64,000 bases of DNA, from the NCBI GenBank assembly GCA_937922675.1, contig CALAJN010000010.1, forward strand, positions 248,001-312,000. Direction: 5' to 3'. Shown one piece after another: positions 16,801-26,403 of the stretch (position 1 is the stretch's first letter; each line of letters opens with the position of its first letter). A program made the position numbers and the translations under genes. This DNA comes from an uncultured Granulosicoccaceae bacterium. GTDB lineage: Bacteria; Pseudomonadota; Gammaproteobacteria; Granulosicoccales; Granulosicoccaceae. The notes beneath the pieces are model-generated. The model worked only from the letters and a program-made list of their open reading frames with translations, did no database searches and had not been told where the DNA came from.

Positions 16801-18012
16801 ATGAAGCTACACGATATCGAGACCTTCATTGTTGCCAATCCGCCCCCACGTCACGGCGGGCGTTACTTTATCTTCGTCCGGTTGACAACACGTTGTGGTC
16901 TTACCGGGATAGGCGAAATCTACAACGCCACTTTTGGGCCAGAGCTATGTGCGGCAATGGCTTGCGACATGTTCGAGAGGCACTTCGCCAACGAGAACCC
17001 GCACCACATCGAAAAGCTCTGGCGCAGCGCCTTTGGTGCGGGCTACACCATGCGTCCCGACGTCACAGTGATGGGCGTACTTAGCGGTCTTGAGATGGCG
17101 TGCTGGGACATCGTCGGAAAAGCTGCGGATCAGCCTGTCTATCAACTGCTCGGCGGCCGAGTGCATGAACGTCTGCGCAGCTACACCTATCTGTACCCAC
17201 CTGATGGGGACGTCTATCCCGATGATCCCTCGTTGCCGAATGTATACAACGACCCTGACCTGGCGGCTCAGGCCGCTGTCAAAGCGGTCGAACAGGGCTT
17301 TACTGCTATCAAGTTTGACCCGGCTGGCCCTTACACCATTCACGACGGGCATCAACCTACACTTGAGGACCTGGAACGATCCGAAGCCTTCTGTCAGCGT
17401 ATCCGTGAAGCGGTCGGCGCGCGCGCAGACCTGCTGTTCGGCACTCATGGTCAATTCACTGTCTCAGGTGCAAAACGTATGGCACGCCGTATTGAAGCCT
17501 ATGACCCGCTCTGGTTTGAAGAGCCTGTGCCACCCGAGAATGCCGAGGCCATGGCTGAAGTTGCCCGAGCGACAAGCGTGCCGATTGCGACGGGTGAACG
17601 ACTATGTACCAAGCATGAATTTGCTCGCGTGCTCGAAGCAGGTGCAGCCTCAATCTTGCAAATGAACCTGGGACGTGTGGGTGGAGTACTTGAGGCAAAG
17701 AAAATTGCCGGTATGGCAGAAACTCGCCAGGCACAGATTGCACCGCATCTGTACTGCGGCCCTGTTGTGGCCCTGGCCAATATCCATATCGCTAGCTGCA
17801 GCCCTAACTTTCTAATCCTCGAATCCATTGGGCGCTTTGAAAAGTCATACATGCAGTTTCTCACTACACCCATCACATGGGAGGATGGCTATGTACTGCC
17901 GCCAACAACTCCAGGCTTGGGTGCAGAACTCGATGATGCCATCATCGCTGCAAATCCCTGGACGGGCAAAGAGCTACATCTGACAACAGAGACGCGCCAC
18001 GTGCTCCCCTGA
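16801..18012 (+). CDS. Mandelate racemase/muconate lactonizing enzyme family protein, sugar-acid dehydratase-like
   Basis: 403 residues from the ATG at 16801; an earlier start at 16768 adds only a non-conserved leader. Enolase superfamily: capping domain, then barrel with AIKFDPAGPY (Lys171), LLFGTHGQFT (His216), metal ligands Glu240 in WFEEPVPPEN and Glu266 in ATGERL, and the general-base region PHLYCGP (His316). This pattern is that of acid-sugar dehydratases in the MR subgroup. Neighbouring GMC, SDR and HIBADH-type genes fit a route that oxidises a sugar, dehydrates the acid and reduces or oxidises the product. The precise sugar acid is unknown. Confidence 0.82.
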   Translation: MKLHDIETFIVANPPPRHGGRYFIFVRLTTRCGLTGIGEIYNATFGPELCAAMACDMFERHFANENPHHIEKLWRSAFGAGYTMRPDVTVMGVLSGLEMACWDIVGKAADQPVYQLLGGRVHERLRSYTYLYPPDGDVYPDDPSLPNVYNDPDLAAQAAVKAVEQGFTAIKFDPAGPYTIHDGHQPTLEDLERSEAFCQRIREAVGARADLLFGTHGQFTVSGAKRMARRIEAYDPLWFEEPVPPENAEAMAEVARATSVPIATGERLCTKHEFARVLEAGAASILQMNLGRVGGVLEAKKIAGMAETRQAQIAPHLYCGPVVALANIHIASCSPNFLILESIGRFEKSYMQFLTTPITWEDGYVLPPTTPGLGAELDDAIIAANPWTGKELHLTTETRHVLP

Positions 18013-18069
18013 GAAAAGCCTGGTGCACGATTGATGACTATCGGCTGGATCAACAAGCGATCAAGAACC

Positions 18070-18831
18070 ATGATGCAAAACAACACAGCACTCGTCACCG
18101 GAGCAGCGCGAGGCATCGGCCTTGCGACCAGCCAACTTCTCGGTGAAGAAGGCTGGACGGTTGCAATGGTCGACAGAGACGAATCAGCTCTTCGTGAGGC
18201 AGCGGATAGTGTTTCATCAGCAATCCCGGTCTTGTGTGATGTCTCACAGCCTGAAGCAGTAGAGCGCATGGTGCATGCGGTCACCCAGAAGTCAGGCCGC
18301 ATTGATGCCTTGGTTAACAACGCAGGTGTGGCCGACTTTGGCCCCATGGCAGACACTAGCTTTGAGCGATGGCGAGCGGTCATGGCAACCAACCTCGATG
18401 GTGTTTTCCTCTGCTCCCAGGCCTGTCTTGATGCGCTCAAGAAAAGCCGCGGCTGCATAGTCAACATTGCCTCGATATCAGGCTACCGCGCCAGCACGCT
18501 AAGAGTGGCTTATGGAACATCCAAGGCTGCTGTCATGCACCTGACGCGACAACAGGCCATCGAGCTTGGAGAGTTTGGTATTCGTGTCAACTGCATTGCG
18601 CCGGGGCCTGTTAAAACCAAACTTGCCATGGCAGTGCACACACCAGACATCATCGCCGCGTATCACGACGCCATTCCACTGAACCGCTATGGGAGTGAGA
18701 TCGAGATTGCCAATGCGATTGTGTTTCTCTGCTCGGACAAGGCCAGCTATATCAATGGCCAGATACTGGGGGTGGACGGTGGATTTGAAGCGAGCGCCAT
18801 CGGCTTGCCAGCACTGAGAAAATGTAATTGA
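18070..18831 (+). CDS. Short-chain dehydrogenase/reductase
   Basis: 253 residues from the ATG at 18070; a longer form from 18031 would add 13 residues without homology to the fold. Classical SDR: cofactor loop TGAARGIG, DVSQPEAV, structural NNAG, catalytic Ser in SISGY, and the YxxxK pair in YGTSK, with IRVNCIAPGPVKT after it. A C-terminal GQILGVDGGFEA is normal. It is last of the four-gene catabolic run and ends 22 bp before the convergent aglK stop. Its substrate is probably an alcohol or keto intermediate of that route. Confidence 0.87.
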   Translation: MMQNNTALVTGAARGIGLATSQLLGEEGWTVAMVDRDESALREAADSVSSAIPVLCDVSQPEAVERMVHAVTQKSGRIDALVNNAGVADFGPMADTSFERWRAVMATNLDGVFLCSQACLDALKKSRGCIVNIASISGYRASTLRVAYGTSKAAVMHLTRQQAIELGEFGIRVNCIAPGPVKTKLAMAVHTPDIIAAYHDAIPLNRYGSEIEIANAIVFLCSDKASYINGQILGVDGGFEASAIGLPALRKCN

Positions 18832-18853
18832 GCCGACGACAGATCAGCGAGGA

Positions 18854-19945
18854 TCACGACAAATCGCGATACCGAAGTGATCGCCCATTCTGAAACAAGT
18901 GCACTTTCTCAGCGTCGGTACCCAAGCCGATAGTCTGACCACGCAGCTCCTTGCGCATCCCTGGCAGCTTCGCTATCACTGATTGCTCGTCGTCCTGAAA
19001 ATACAATAGCGTTACCTCTCCAAGTGCTTCCACAATACTCACCTTGCCGGTGTACACAGGATCAGCCTCGACCGGCACCAGATCCTCAGGACGAATCCCC
19101 ACATTGACTCGCACACCAATGTCACTGTCGCGTGTCGGCACAGATGACGAAACAACGCCACCGCCGTCAAGAGCAACCGTGGTTTTGACGCCAGTCGCTT
19201 GTATCGTGCCAGCCAGCAGGTTCATCGAAGGAGACCCGATAAACTGAGCCACAAACTCATTCTCGGGGCGCTCATACAATTCCAGTGGCGTGCCCACTTG
19301 CGCGATACGCGTGTCTGCCAACACCACGATACGACTGGCCAGCGTCATCGCCTCGGTCTGGTCATGAGTGACGTAGATCATCGTTGAATCAGGCATCTGC
19401 TCCTTGAGCTGCGCAATTTCTATACGTGTGGCAACACGCAAGGCAGCATCCAGATTTGACAAAGGCTCATCAAACAAATACACCTTGGGGTCGCGCACAA
19501 TGGCTCGTCCGATCGCCACACGTTGACGTTGCCCGCCTGACAGTGCCTTGGGCAGACGGTCGAGGTAGGGTTCAAGCTGGAGAATTCGCGCAGCCTCGCT
19601 GATCGCCGACTCCACTTCTGACTTTGATTTCTTGGCGATCTTGAGCGCAAAAGCCATGTTTTCTCGCACGGTCATGTGCGGATACAAGGCGTAGGATTGA
19701 AACACCATGGCAATACCACGAAGGCTCGGCGGCATGTCGTTTACCCGAACGCCATCAATCTCAAGTATGCCGCCTGTGATCTTTTCAAGCCCCGCGATCA
19801 TTCGCAGCAATGTGGACTTGCCACAGCCTGAAGGGCCAACAAAGACAACGAGTTCGCCTTGCTCAATCTCCAGTTCGATATCCTGAAGAACGGCCAGGTC
19901 TTTGCCATAGACCTTGGAGACATCCTTGAGTTTCAGATGAGCCAT
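18854..19945 (-). CDS. aglK: Alpha-glucoside ABC transporter ATP-binding protein
   Basis: 363 residues, MalK/UgpC type ATPase of a carbohydrate importer. Walker A GPSGCGKST, Q-loop MVFQSYALYPHMTV, signature LSGGQRQRVAIGRA, Walker B VYLFDEPLSNLDA, H-loop YVTHDQTEAM. After residue 235 comes the MalK-type regulatory domain with GIRPEDL. It is the last gene of the minus-strand run E-F-G-A-K, 12 bp after aglA; this exact order is that of the Sinorhizobium alpha-glucoside operon. Confidence 0.9.
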   Translation of the reverse strand: MAHLKLKDVSKVYGKDLAVLQDIELEIEQGELVVFVGPSGCGKSTLLRMIAGLEKITGGILEIDGVRVNDMPPSLRGIAMVFQSYALYPHMTVRENMAFALKIAKKSKSEVESAISEAARILQLEPYLDRLPKALSGGQRQRVAIGRAIVRDPKVYLFDEPLSNLDAALRVATRIEIAQLKEQMPDSTMIYVTHDQTEAMTLASRIVVLADTRIAQVGTPLELYERPENEFVAQFIGSPSMNLLAGTIQATGVKTTVALDGGGVVSSSVPTRDSDIGVRVNVGIRPEDLVPVEADPVYTGKVSIVEALGEVTLLYFQDDEQSVIAKLPGMRKELRGQTIGLGTDAEKVHLFQNGRSLRYRDLS

Positions 19946-19957
19946 ATGTGCTTGCCT

Positions 19958-21595
19958 CTACAGCGTACGCGTCAAGAAGGTGTAGCCCCAGGCTGGCAGT
20001 CGTACTGTGTTGTCGCTGTGATCTTGTGCCGTGGCCTGCACGTCGACATCAAGCAGCGTCCACTGGCCTTCAGGTCGCGCCACCGCGCCATTCGTCCCTG
20101 ACAAATTGAAGGCGCACCAGATGCGCTCTGAGCCAAGATGTCGCTCGAACACAAGGACATCACCGACCGCCTCAAGATTCTGCTTCTCACCTCGCTGCAG
20201 CACAGGCGATGATCTGCGCATGGCTATCACGCGGCGATAGTGATGAAGAATGGAATCGTTTTGCGCTTCTTGAGTCGCGACACTCCTTGCGCGATGCTCC
20301 TCCGGGACGGGCAACCAGGGCTTGCCTTCAGTAAAACCGCCTTGAGGATGATCATCACGCCACACCATGGGCGTTCGACAACCATCACGGCTAGGCATCT
20401 CTGGCCAGAATTCGATCCCGTAAGGGTCACGCAGATCCTCAAAATCCACATGCGCCTCAGGCAGGCCCAGCTCCTCACCTTGGTAGACACAGGCCGAACC
20501 TCGCCAGGCCATTTGCAATGTCGCGTAGCAACGTATCGCATCAATACTCATGGACCAACGCGTCACCGGCCGCACCACATCATGATTGGAGAACGCCCAG
20601 CAAGCCCACCCATCAGCGCTCGCCTCGTCCCAGCGCTTGAAAACCTGGTCAATACGCTCCGCGCTCAGTGTTGACCCGGACAAAAACTCGAAGGCGTAAC
20701 ACATCTGCAGCAGGTCATCTCCAGCTGTGTACTCGCCAACAAGCTCCAGCCCTCTCTGGGCATCACCTACCTCCCCGACTGTGGCGATATTGGGGTATTC
20801 ATCAGCGAGCTTACGGAAACGACGAATGAACTCCAGGTTTTCCGGCTGGTTCTTTGAGTGCACATGGCGCTGATAACCGTAGGGGTTCACATCCGGCGCG
20901 ATACTGAAATCCATTTCCTCAGGAGGTAGTGCGGGATTGTCCCTCAGCGCTTTGTCAGCAAAGTAGAAATTCACCGTATCGAGCCTGAAACCGTCAACGC
21001 CGCGTTCCAGCCAGAAGCGCTCAACATCCAGGAGTGCATCTTGTACGTCCGGGTTGTGAAAGTTCAGATCCGGCTGCGAGTCGAGAAAATTGTGCAGGTA
21101 GTACTGGCGTCGTCTTGTGTCCCACTGCCAGGCAGAACCACCAAAGATAGACAACCAGTTGTTGGGTGGTGAGCCATCCGGCTTGGCATCAGACCACACA
21201 TACCAATCATGCTTGTCGTTATCGCGAGACTGCCTGCTCGCATCAAACCACGGATGTTGATCTGAAGTATGAGACAACACCAGATCGATCATCACACGCA
21301 GGCCCAGCCCGTGAGCCCGTGCGATCAGCGCATCAAAGTCAGCCAGAGTGCCGAACATCGGATCTACATCACAGTAGTCCGATACGTCGTAGCCGTAGTC
21401 CTTCATCGGCGAGGTAAAAAACGGTGATATCCAGACGGCATCAACTCCCAGGGAGGCGATGTAGTCCAGACGTTGGGTGATACCTTGCAAATCTCCACTA
21501 CCGCTACCCGTGGTGTCCTGGTAGCTGCGCGGATAGACCTGATAAATCACACCGCCGCGCCACCAGTCCGGGTCGTCAATAAGCGTGGAAGTCAT
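19958..21595 (-). CDS. aglA: Alpha-glucosidase (GH13)
   Basis: 545 residues from the ATG at 21593-21595. Cytoplasmic GH13 hydrolase of imported alpha-glucosides such as maltose, sucrose or trehalose. Motifs: GVIYQVYPRSYQD, DLVLSHTSDQHPWF, nucleophile Asp in VDGFRLDTVNFYF, acid/base Glu in ATVGEVGDA, and FSNHDVVRP. No signal peptide. The length suits oligo-1,6-glucosidase/AglA types (about 550). It sits between the permeases and the ATPase as in the agl operon. An alternative start 18 bp upstream is possible. Confidence 0.9.
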   Translation of the reverse strand: MTSTLIDDPDWWRGGVIYQVYPRSYQDTTGSGSGDLQGITQRLDYIASLGVDAVWISPFFTSPMKDYGYDVSDYCDVDPMFGTLADFDALIARAHGLGLRVMIDLVLSHTSDQHPWFDASRQSRDNDKHDWYVWSDAKPDGSPPNNWLSIFGGSAWQWDTRRRQYYLHNFLDSQPDLNFHNPDVQDALLDVERFWLERGVDGFRLDTVNFYFADKALRDNPALPPEEMDFSIAPDVNPYGYQRHVHSKNQPENLEFIRRFRKLADEYPNIATVGEVGDAQRGLELVGEYTAGDDLLQMCYAFEFLSGSTLSAERIDQVFKRWDEASADGWACWAFSNHDVVRPVTRWSMSIDAIRCYATLQMAWRGSACVYQGEELGLPEAHVDFEDLRDPYGIEFWPEMPSRDGCRTPMVWRDDHPQGGFTEGKPWLPVPEEHRARSVATQEAQNDSILHHYRRVIAMRRSSPVLQRGEKQNLEAVGDVLVFERHLGSERIWCAFNLSGTNGAVARPEGQWTLLDVDVQATAQDHSDNTVRLPAWGYTFLTRTL

Positions 21596-21624
21596 TGTAT
21601 TTGTGGCAATCAATTTGATCCGAT

Positions 21625-22770
21625 CTATTTCACTGAACCAGCCAACAGGCCACGTATCAGATACTTCTGCATGAAGAAAAACACCGCCAACGGCACCGAG
21701 ATGGAGACAAAGGCTGCAGTGGCCAGAATCTCCCAGTTACCGCCGCGTGTGCCGAGAAGCTCCACCACAAAGTTGGTCATCACCGTGGTTTGGCCCGAAG
21801 AGTCAATCAGAAATACGCGAGCAACCAGCAGATCATTCCAGGTCCACAAAAACTGAAAGATCGCAAAGGAGGCGAGTGCTGGAAAGCTCAAGGGCAGCAC
21901 AATCTTTGTGAAAATCTGAAACTCGGTGGCACCGTCCACCCGAGCATTCTCGATGATATCGCCAGGGAGACCCGCCATGTAGTTGCGTAGTAAATAGATC
22001 GCAAGCGGCAGTCCAAAGCCTGTATGCGCAAGCCAGACGCCCATATACCCCTTGCCAATACCGATAGCGTTATGAAACTTCAAAAGTGGTATGAGCGCGA
22101 GCTGCAAAGGCACGACGAGCAAGGCAACCACGGCGGCAATCAAAATCAACCTGCCTGGAAATTCCATCCAGGCGAGTGCATAGGCGGCAAAGGCTGCGAA
22201 CAGAATCGGGATAATTGTGGCGGGGATTGTGACTGTAAACGTGTTGAGAAAAGCCTTGCCCATCCCACCCGCTGTGCCCGATGAGGACAACATATTGGTG
22301 TAGTTCTCGGTCGTGAATTCCGGCGGTGACGAAGCGGTTGTAAACACGCGCGGCAGGCGCTGCCCTTCGAGCGTAACGGGTGAGCTCAGTCGGTACGAAC
22401 CATCGACTTGCACACTCAGGCTTGCTCCGTCTTCAAGTTCAGCAGTTGCACCGGGCTCAAACTCGGTAGGTCGCCTCGACGAGGTACCCCAGGAACTGAC
22501 CTTGACTTCATCAAGCTCAAACAACGTACCTTCGATCACAAAGGCGCCGCCTTCTTCAAACTCATCGCCTGCGATACGCACCGGCGGTCGCTGACTCTCC
22601 TGCGTACTCAGCGATGACCACCAACCGGAGCTAATGATCTGATCTGCGGTACGGAAGGAAGACACAAACAAACCAACAGTCGGAAACGACCAAAGCAATA
22701 CCAAAAAGACGACCGACAGGTGAACAGCCCAGACCGCACCGGAACGATGCCCCGCAATATTGCTCATCAT
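21625..22770 (-). CDS. aglG: Alpha-glucoside ABC transporter permease 2
   Basis: 381 residues. MalG-type inner-membrane permease. The start is the ATG pair at 22765-22770, overlapping the aglF stop, so translation is coupled; the frame stays open 72 codons further but that part is a shadow of aglF. After the first helix comes a large periplasmic loop of about 120 residues, acidic and beta-rich, as in known AglG proteins (about 380 residues) and unlike the 280-residue MalG. The EAA loop is ENARVDGATEFQIFTKIVLP. Confidence 0.88.
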   Translation of the reverse strand: MMSNIAGHRSGAVWAVHLSVVFLVLLWSFPTVGLFVSSFRTADQIISSGWWSSLSTQESQRPPVRIAGDEFEEGGAFVIEGTLFELDEVKVSSWGTSSRRPTEFEPGATAELEDGASLSVQVDGSYRLSSPVTLEGQRLPRVFTTASSPPEFTTENYTNMLSSSGTAGGMGKAFLNTFTVTIPATIIPILFAAFAAYALAWMEFPGRLILIAAVVALLVVPLQLALIPLLKFHNAIGIGKGYMGVWLAHTGFGLPLAIYLLRNYMAGLPGDIIENARVDGATEFQIFTKIVLPLSFPALASFAIFQFLWTWNDLLVARVFLIDSSGQTTVMTNFVVELLGTRGGNWEILATAAFVSISVPLAVFFFMQKYLIRGLLAGSVK

Positions 22771-23768
22771 CGGTAATCCCGCTTTACACTGATCACGTTC
22801 CAGACAAGTATCGGCGTGACCAACAGCATGATGACCATGGCAGCGGCGGACCCTACACCCCAGTCGTTGGCGCGGAACAGTTTGTCGAACATGTAGTTGG
22901 CGAGCACCTGCGTATTCCATTGACCATTGGTCATGGCAAATACAATATCGAACACCTTGAGCACCGTAATGGTGATGGTGGTCCACACCACGACTATGGT
23001 TGATGTGATCTGAGGCACCTTGATTTTGAAGAAGATCTGAAAAGGGTTAGCACCGTCAACAATGGCGGCTTCTACCGTCTCCTCGGGTATTCCGCGCAAG
23101 GCCGCAGAGAGAATGACCATGGCAAAGCCCGTCTGGATCCAGATCAACACCACCATCAGTAAAAAACTGTTCCAGCCCGGGATGGTCAGCCAGGCAAGCG
23201 GGTTGTTATCCGTGAAAAAAACGTAGAGTGCGTTCAATACCCCGGTTTGTTCTACGGTTGCCGGCCGCGCTTCATACACCAGCTTCCAGATTACCGATGC
23301 GCCTACAAAGCTGATGGCCATCGGCATGAAGATCAGTGATTTTGCAATGCTCCCCCAGGACAATCGATCGGTGAGCTGTGCAATCAACAGCCCAAAGGCT
23401 GTCGATGCCGCTGGTACGATCAACAGCCACAAAAAATTATTGCCTAGCGCCTCGCGAAACTTCGGCTCGGCAATCATCCGTTGATAGTTGTCGAGTCCCA
23501 CAAAGGCATTGCCCTGGCTGCGATCAAACAAGGACAGTCGCAAGGACTCAAAGACGGGATAGGCAAGATAAAGAGCCAGAGCGGCAAAAGCCGGAAACAG
23601 AAACAACCAGGGCCGAATGGCATTGGCGACGTTGATATTGCGACCGGCATTGGGCCCTTTGGCAGGGAACAACACGCGGTCGAGGAGCAGGTTGGACGAA
23701 TAGAAATAGCCCACACACACGGTCACAGCGACGGCAATGGTGAGTAAGCCTTGTACAGCTGGCGACAT
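22767..23768 (-). CDS. aglF: Alpha-glucoside ABC transporter permease 1
   Basis: 333 residues from the ATG at 23766-23768 (MSPAVQGLL). MalF-type permease with about eight helices, GLDNYQRM at the start of the transport domain and the EAA loop EAAIVDGANPFQIFFKIKVP that contacts AglK. Starting 12 codons earlier would add a basic leader with no clear value. It follows aglE after 81 bp containing a strong stem-loop and overlaps aglG by 4 bp. Confidence 0.88.
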   Translation of the reverse strand: MSPAVQGLLTIAVAVTVCVGYFYSSNLLLDRVLFPAKGPNAGRNINVANAIRPWLFLFPAFAALALYLAYPVFESLRLSLFDRSQGNAFVGLDNYQRMIAEPKFREALGNNFLWLLIVPAASTAFGLLIAQLTDRLSWGSIAKSLIFMPMAISFVGASVIWKLVYEARPATVEQTGVLNALYVFFTDNNPLAWLTIPGWNSFLLMVVLIWIQTGFAMVILSAALRGIPEETVEAAIVDGANPFQIFFKIKVPQITSTIVVVWTTITITVLKVFDIVFAMTNGQWNTQVLANYMFDKLFRANDWGVGSAAAMVIMLLVTPILVWNVISVKRDYR

Positions 23769-23798
23769 GTGAGCTTGCCTGCGTGACCTTGTCAGCCT

Positions 23799-23830
23799 GT
23801 GCATCCGGCTGCGACAGCAACCGGATGCAC
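23799..23830 (-). other. aglE-aglF intercistronic stem-loop
   Basis: A perfect 10-bp inverted repeat, GTGCATCCGG (23799-23808) and CCGGATGCAC (23821-23830), with a 12-base loop, lies 20 bases past the aglE stop. There is no U-run on the transcript side, so it is unlikely to be a full terminator. By analogy with the malE-malF element it could protect the aglE message and let binding protein exceed permease. Confidence 0.65.
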
Positions 23831-23849
23831 GGCACTCAAGAGTACAGCC

Positions 23850-25205
23850 TTACTTGATCGCGTCCCAGCTTTTCTGGATGTCGGCGGCAACCTCAGCCGC
23901 ATCCTTACCACCTGAGTAATCGACCATACCAGTCCAGAAACTACCTGCCCCGACGGCACCCGGCATCAAGTCGGATCCGTCAAACCGGAAGGTAGTAGCG
24001 CCGAGCAGCACCTCTCCCAGTGCCCGCAGGGTGTCGTCTTTGTAGGCTTCCAGATTCACCCCGTTGTGTGGTGTCAGAAAGCCGGTTTGCGCCATCATGA
24101 TTTCATGTGCGATGGGTTGCTTGAAAAAGTCCATCAGTGCCGTCGATGCATCAGACGGATTGGTAACGGCCAGCACAGTACCGCCACCGAGTACCGGGTT
24201 GCCGAGGTCCTTGTCTGCATAACTCGGGAAGTAGAAGAAGTTGGTGTCCACACCAAACTCGACATCTTCGGGGAAGAAGGCCGGCACGAAGGACGCCTGA
24301 CGGTGCATATAGCACTGCGGTGGTGAGGTGAACAGACCCTTCGGGCTCTCGCGAAAATCAGTTGAAGCTACGGCACCGGCACCACCGGATACCTTGGCAT
24401 CATCCCGACTGAACCAACCGAACTCTTCGATGGCTTCAATGACACGAGGGTCATCGAATGCTATCTCATTGGTAGTCCAGGCATCGTAGACCTCAGGAGT
24501 CTGCGTACGCAGCATCAGATCCTCTACCCAGTCGGTAGCGGGCCAACCAGTGGCAGGACCTGAACCCAGACCGATACACCAAGGCGTGTCACCGTCAGCA
24601 ACAATCTGCTCGGTCAGCGCCTTCAGGTCCTCCATCGATTCGGGCACTTCGTATCCTGCATCCTCGAAGTTCTCGGGGTTGTACCAAACCAGCGATTTCA
24701 CATTCACGTTGTAGAAAAAGCCGTACATCTGATCGGCGCCATCAGCATCGGGATAGGTGCCAAGGTCTACCCACGACTGCCCGGCCGCGTAGTTGTCGGC
24801 AACCCAGGCTGCCATGTCATCTGCCAGGGGATGCAGCTGCCCGTTGGCCGCCATAACAGCCGCGAGTCCTGGCTGCGGGAATACAGCGATGTTCGGAGCA
24901 GAGCCTGCCTCTGCATCGATGACAATCTGCTGTTCAAATCCGTCTGAGCCGGTGTACACCGCGTCGGCGCCTGTGGCTGCCTCAAAGTATGCCAACGCAT
25001 TGCTGAAGAATTGATCTTCCGGTTCCAGCCATGGGCCGAAGACAGTGACAGTCTGACCGCTCAGGTCGGGAGCAGAGTTCGCCCAGGCCTCATAACCCGC
25101 CCAATCAAAAGGCCCCTCCCCCGGCGGGAAGACCAGCTCGTCCTGCGCATGGGCAAGACCCGATAACGAAAGCGTTACGGCAAACGCTGTCAGTTTGATT
25201 TTCAT
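23850..25205 (-). CDS. aglE: Alpha-glucoside ABC transporter substrate-binding protein
   Basis: 451 residues. Periplasmic binding protein of the alpha-glucoside importer. A Sec signal ends at SGLAHAQ (about residue 20). The mature part has the family-1 binding fold, with GPFDWAGYEAWANSAP near the start, as in AglE-like proteins, then QTVTVFGPWLEPEDQFF. A good Shine-Dalgarno (AAGGA, 6 bases before the ATG) fits high expression. It is first gene of the agl operon; a small GC-rich hairpin (CTCGGG/CCCGAG, 25267-25282) sits in its leader. No AglR-type regulator gene is adjacent. Confidence 0.9.
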   Translation of the reverse strand: MKIKLTAFAVTLSLSGLAHAQDELVFPPGEGPFDWAGYEAWANSAPDLSGQTVTVFGPWLEPEDQFFSNALAYFEAATGADAVYTGSDGFEQQIVIDAEAGSAPNIAVFPQPGLAAVMAANGQLHPLADDMAAWVADNYAAGQSWVDLGTYPDADGADQMYGFFYNVNVKSLVWYNPENFEDAGYEVPESMEDLKALTEQIVADGDTPWCIGLGSGPATGWPATDWVEDLMLRTQTPEVYDAWTTNEIAFDDPRVIEAIEEFGWFSRDDAKVSGGAGAVASTDFRESPKGLFTSPPQCYMHRQASFVPAFFPEDVEFGVDTNFFYFPSYADKDLGNPVLGGGTVLAVTNPSDASTALMDFFKQPIAHEIMMAQTGFLTPHNGVNLEAYKDDTLRALGEVLLGATTFRFDGSDLMPGAVGAGSFWTGMVDYSGGKDAAEVAADIQKSWDAIK

Positions 25206-25437
25206 TGTTGTCCTTCTCCAAGGGTATTCAGTGATGCGTACTTGTCAGACGCTTGTAAGGCCATGCCTCGGGAGGCCCCGAGTTGACCCGTGACCGCCTG
25301 GCGAACCGTTGCGGTCGACACGGCCCTATTGTACGACGCAGAACCGCTGTTGTGAATCTCTGACCACAATACGCACAGAACGAGAACAAGGGCACAATCT
25401 GCGGCAGCGATACACCAAACCTTTGTAAGGCTGCCCC

Positions 25438-26403
25438 ATGAGCGAGTACCCCAAGCTGAAACTGGCTGGCCCGGAAGTGCTATCCAGCGAGCAAACTGAC
25501 AAGGAGCTTGGAAAAAACCTGGATCAGAAACTGCGCTATGCCTATTTCAAGACGGTGGCAAAGGGTGGCAAGTCGCTGATCCAGTCCTGCAAGGACCTGC
25601 ATCTGAATCGGGTGGTTTGCTACAAGTCACTGCTGCCCGAGTACGAGGACGACCCCATCGAACAAATGCGCCTGCTGCGCGAGGCGCGCGTGTCAGCCCT
25701 GTTACAGCATCCCAATACGGTTCCGACCTATGAAATCGGGCGTGACCGCAAGGGCCACCTCTATTTCACCATGAAGCTGGTGCACGGCTACACGTTCAGG
25801 GAGATCCTGGACTATCGCGAGCGATATGACCTCGGGCAGTTGGTCGACACCATCATTCAGGTCGGCTACGCCCTTGAATATGCTCATTCGGTTGGCGTCA
25901 TACACCGGGATCTAAAACCAGAGAACATCCTGATCGGCCCCTATGGCGAGGTGTTGCTGCTGGACTGGGGGCTTGCCAAGGTCTGGGGCGAGAAGGGCTC
26001 ATTGAGCGAGGTCGATCAGGACGGGGGCCACGATGCCCCCGTACGGGAAACCAGCGACAGCTCAATGACAGGTCATCAAAAGCTGCAGGGAACACCCCAT
26101 TACATGGCTCCCGAGCAGATTGAGCGCGATCCGGACATCGACGCGCGTACCGATATCTACAACGCCGGTATCATCCTGTACGAATCACTGACCGGGCGCA
26201 CACCAGCCCGGGGCGAACGCGTGGACGAGGTCATCCACAGCACACTGCACGAAACACCACCTGCGCCATCATCCCTGATGCCCTCTATCCCGCCTCTTCT
26301 GGAGCAGACTGTGATGCGCTGCCTGGAGAAGCGCCCGGAGGATCGGATCGCCAGCGCCGGGGAGTTGGTCCGACTGCTGCAACAAAACTGGGCACTGGTT
26401 TGA
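25438..26403 (+). CDS. Soluble eukaryotic-like Ser/Thr protein kinase
   Basis: 321 residues. Protein kinase with all catalytic landmarks: glycine loop AKGGKSLIQSC, Lys63 in CYKSL, alpha-C Glu82, catalytic loop HRDLKPEN (156-163, Asp158), metal-binding DWG (176-178, in place of DFG), and GTPHYMAPEQ in the P+1 region. About 35 residues precede the domain. It has no transmembrane helix, PASTA or FHA part, unlike many bacterial PknB types, so it acts in the cytoplasm. It is divergent from aglE and upstream of the glutamine synthetase gene (179 bp gap), so control of sugar or nitrogen use is a guess. Targets are unknown. Confidence 0.88.
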   Translation: MSEYPKLKLAGPEVLSSEQTDKELGKNLDQKLRYAYFKTVAKGGKSLIQSCKDLHLNRVVCYKSLLPEYEDDPIEQMRLLREARVSALLQHPNTVPTYEIGRDRKGHLYFTMKLVHGYTFREILDYRERYDLGQLVDTIIQVGYALEYAHSVGVIHRDLKPENILIGPYGEVLLLDWGLAKVWGEKGSLSEVDQDGGHDAPVRETSDSSMTGHQKLQGTPHYMAPEQIERDPDIDARTDIYNAGIILYESLTGRTPARGERVDEVIHSTLHETPPAPSSLMPSIPPLLEQTVMRCLEKRPEDRIASAGELVRLLQQNWALV

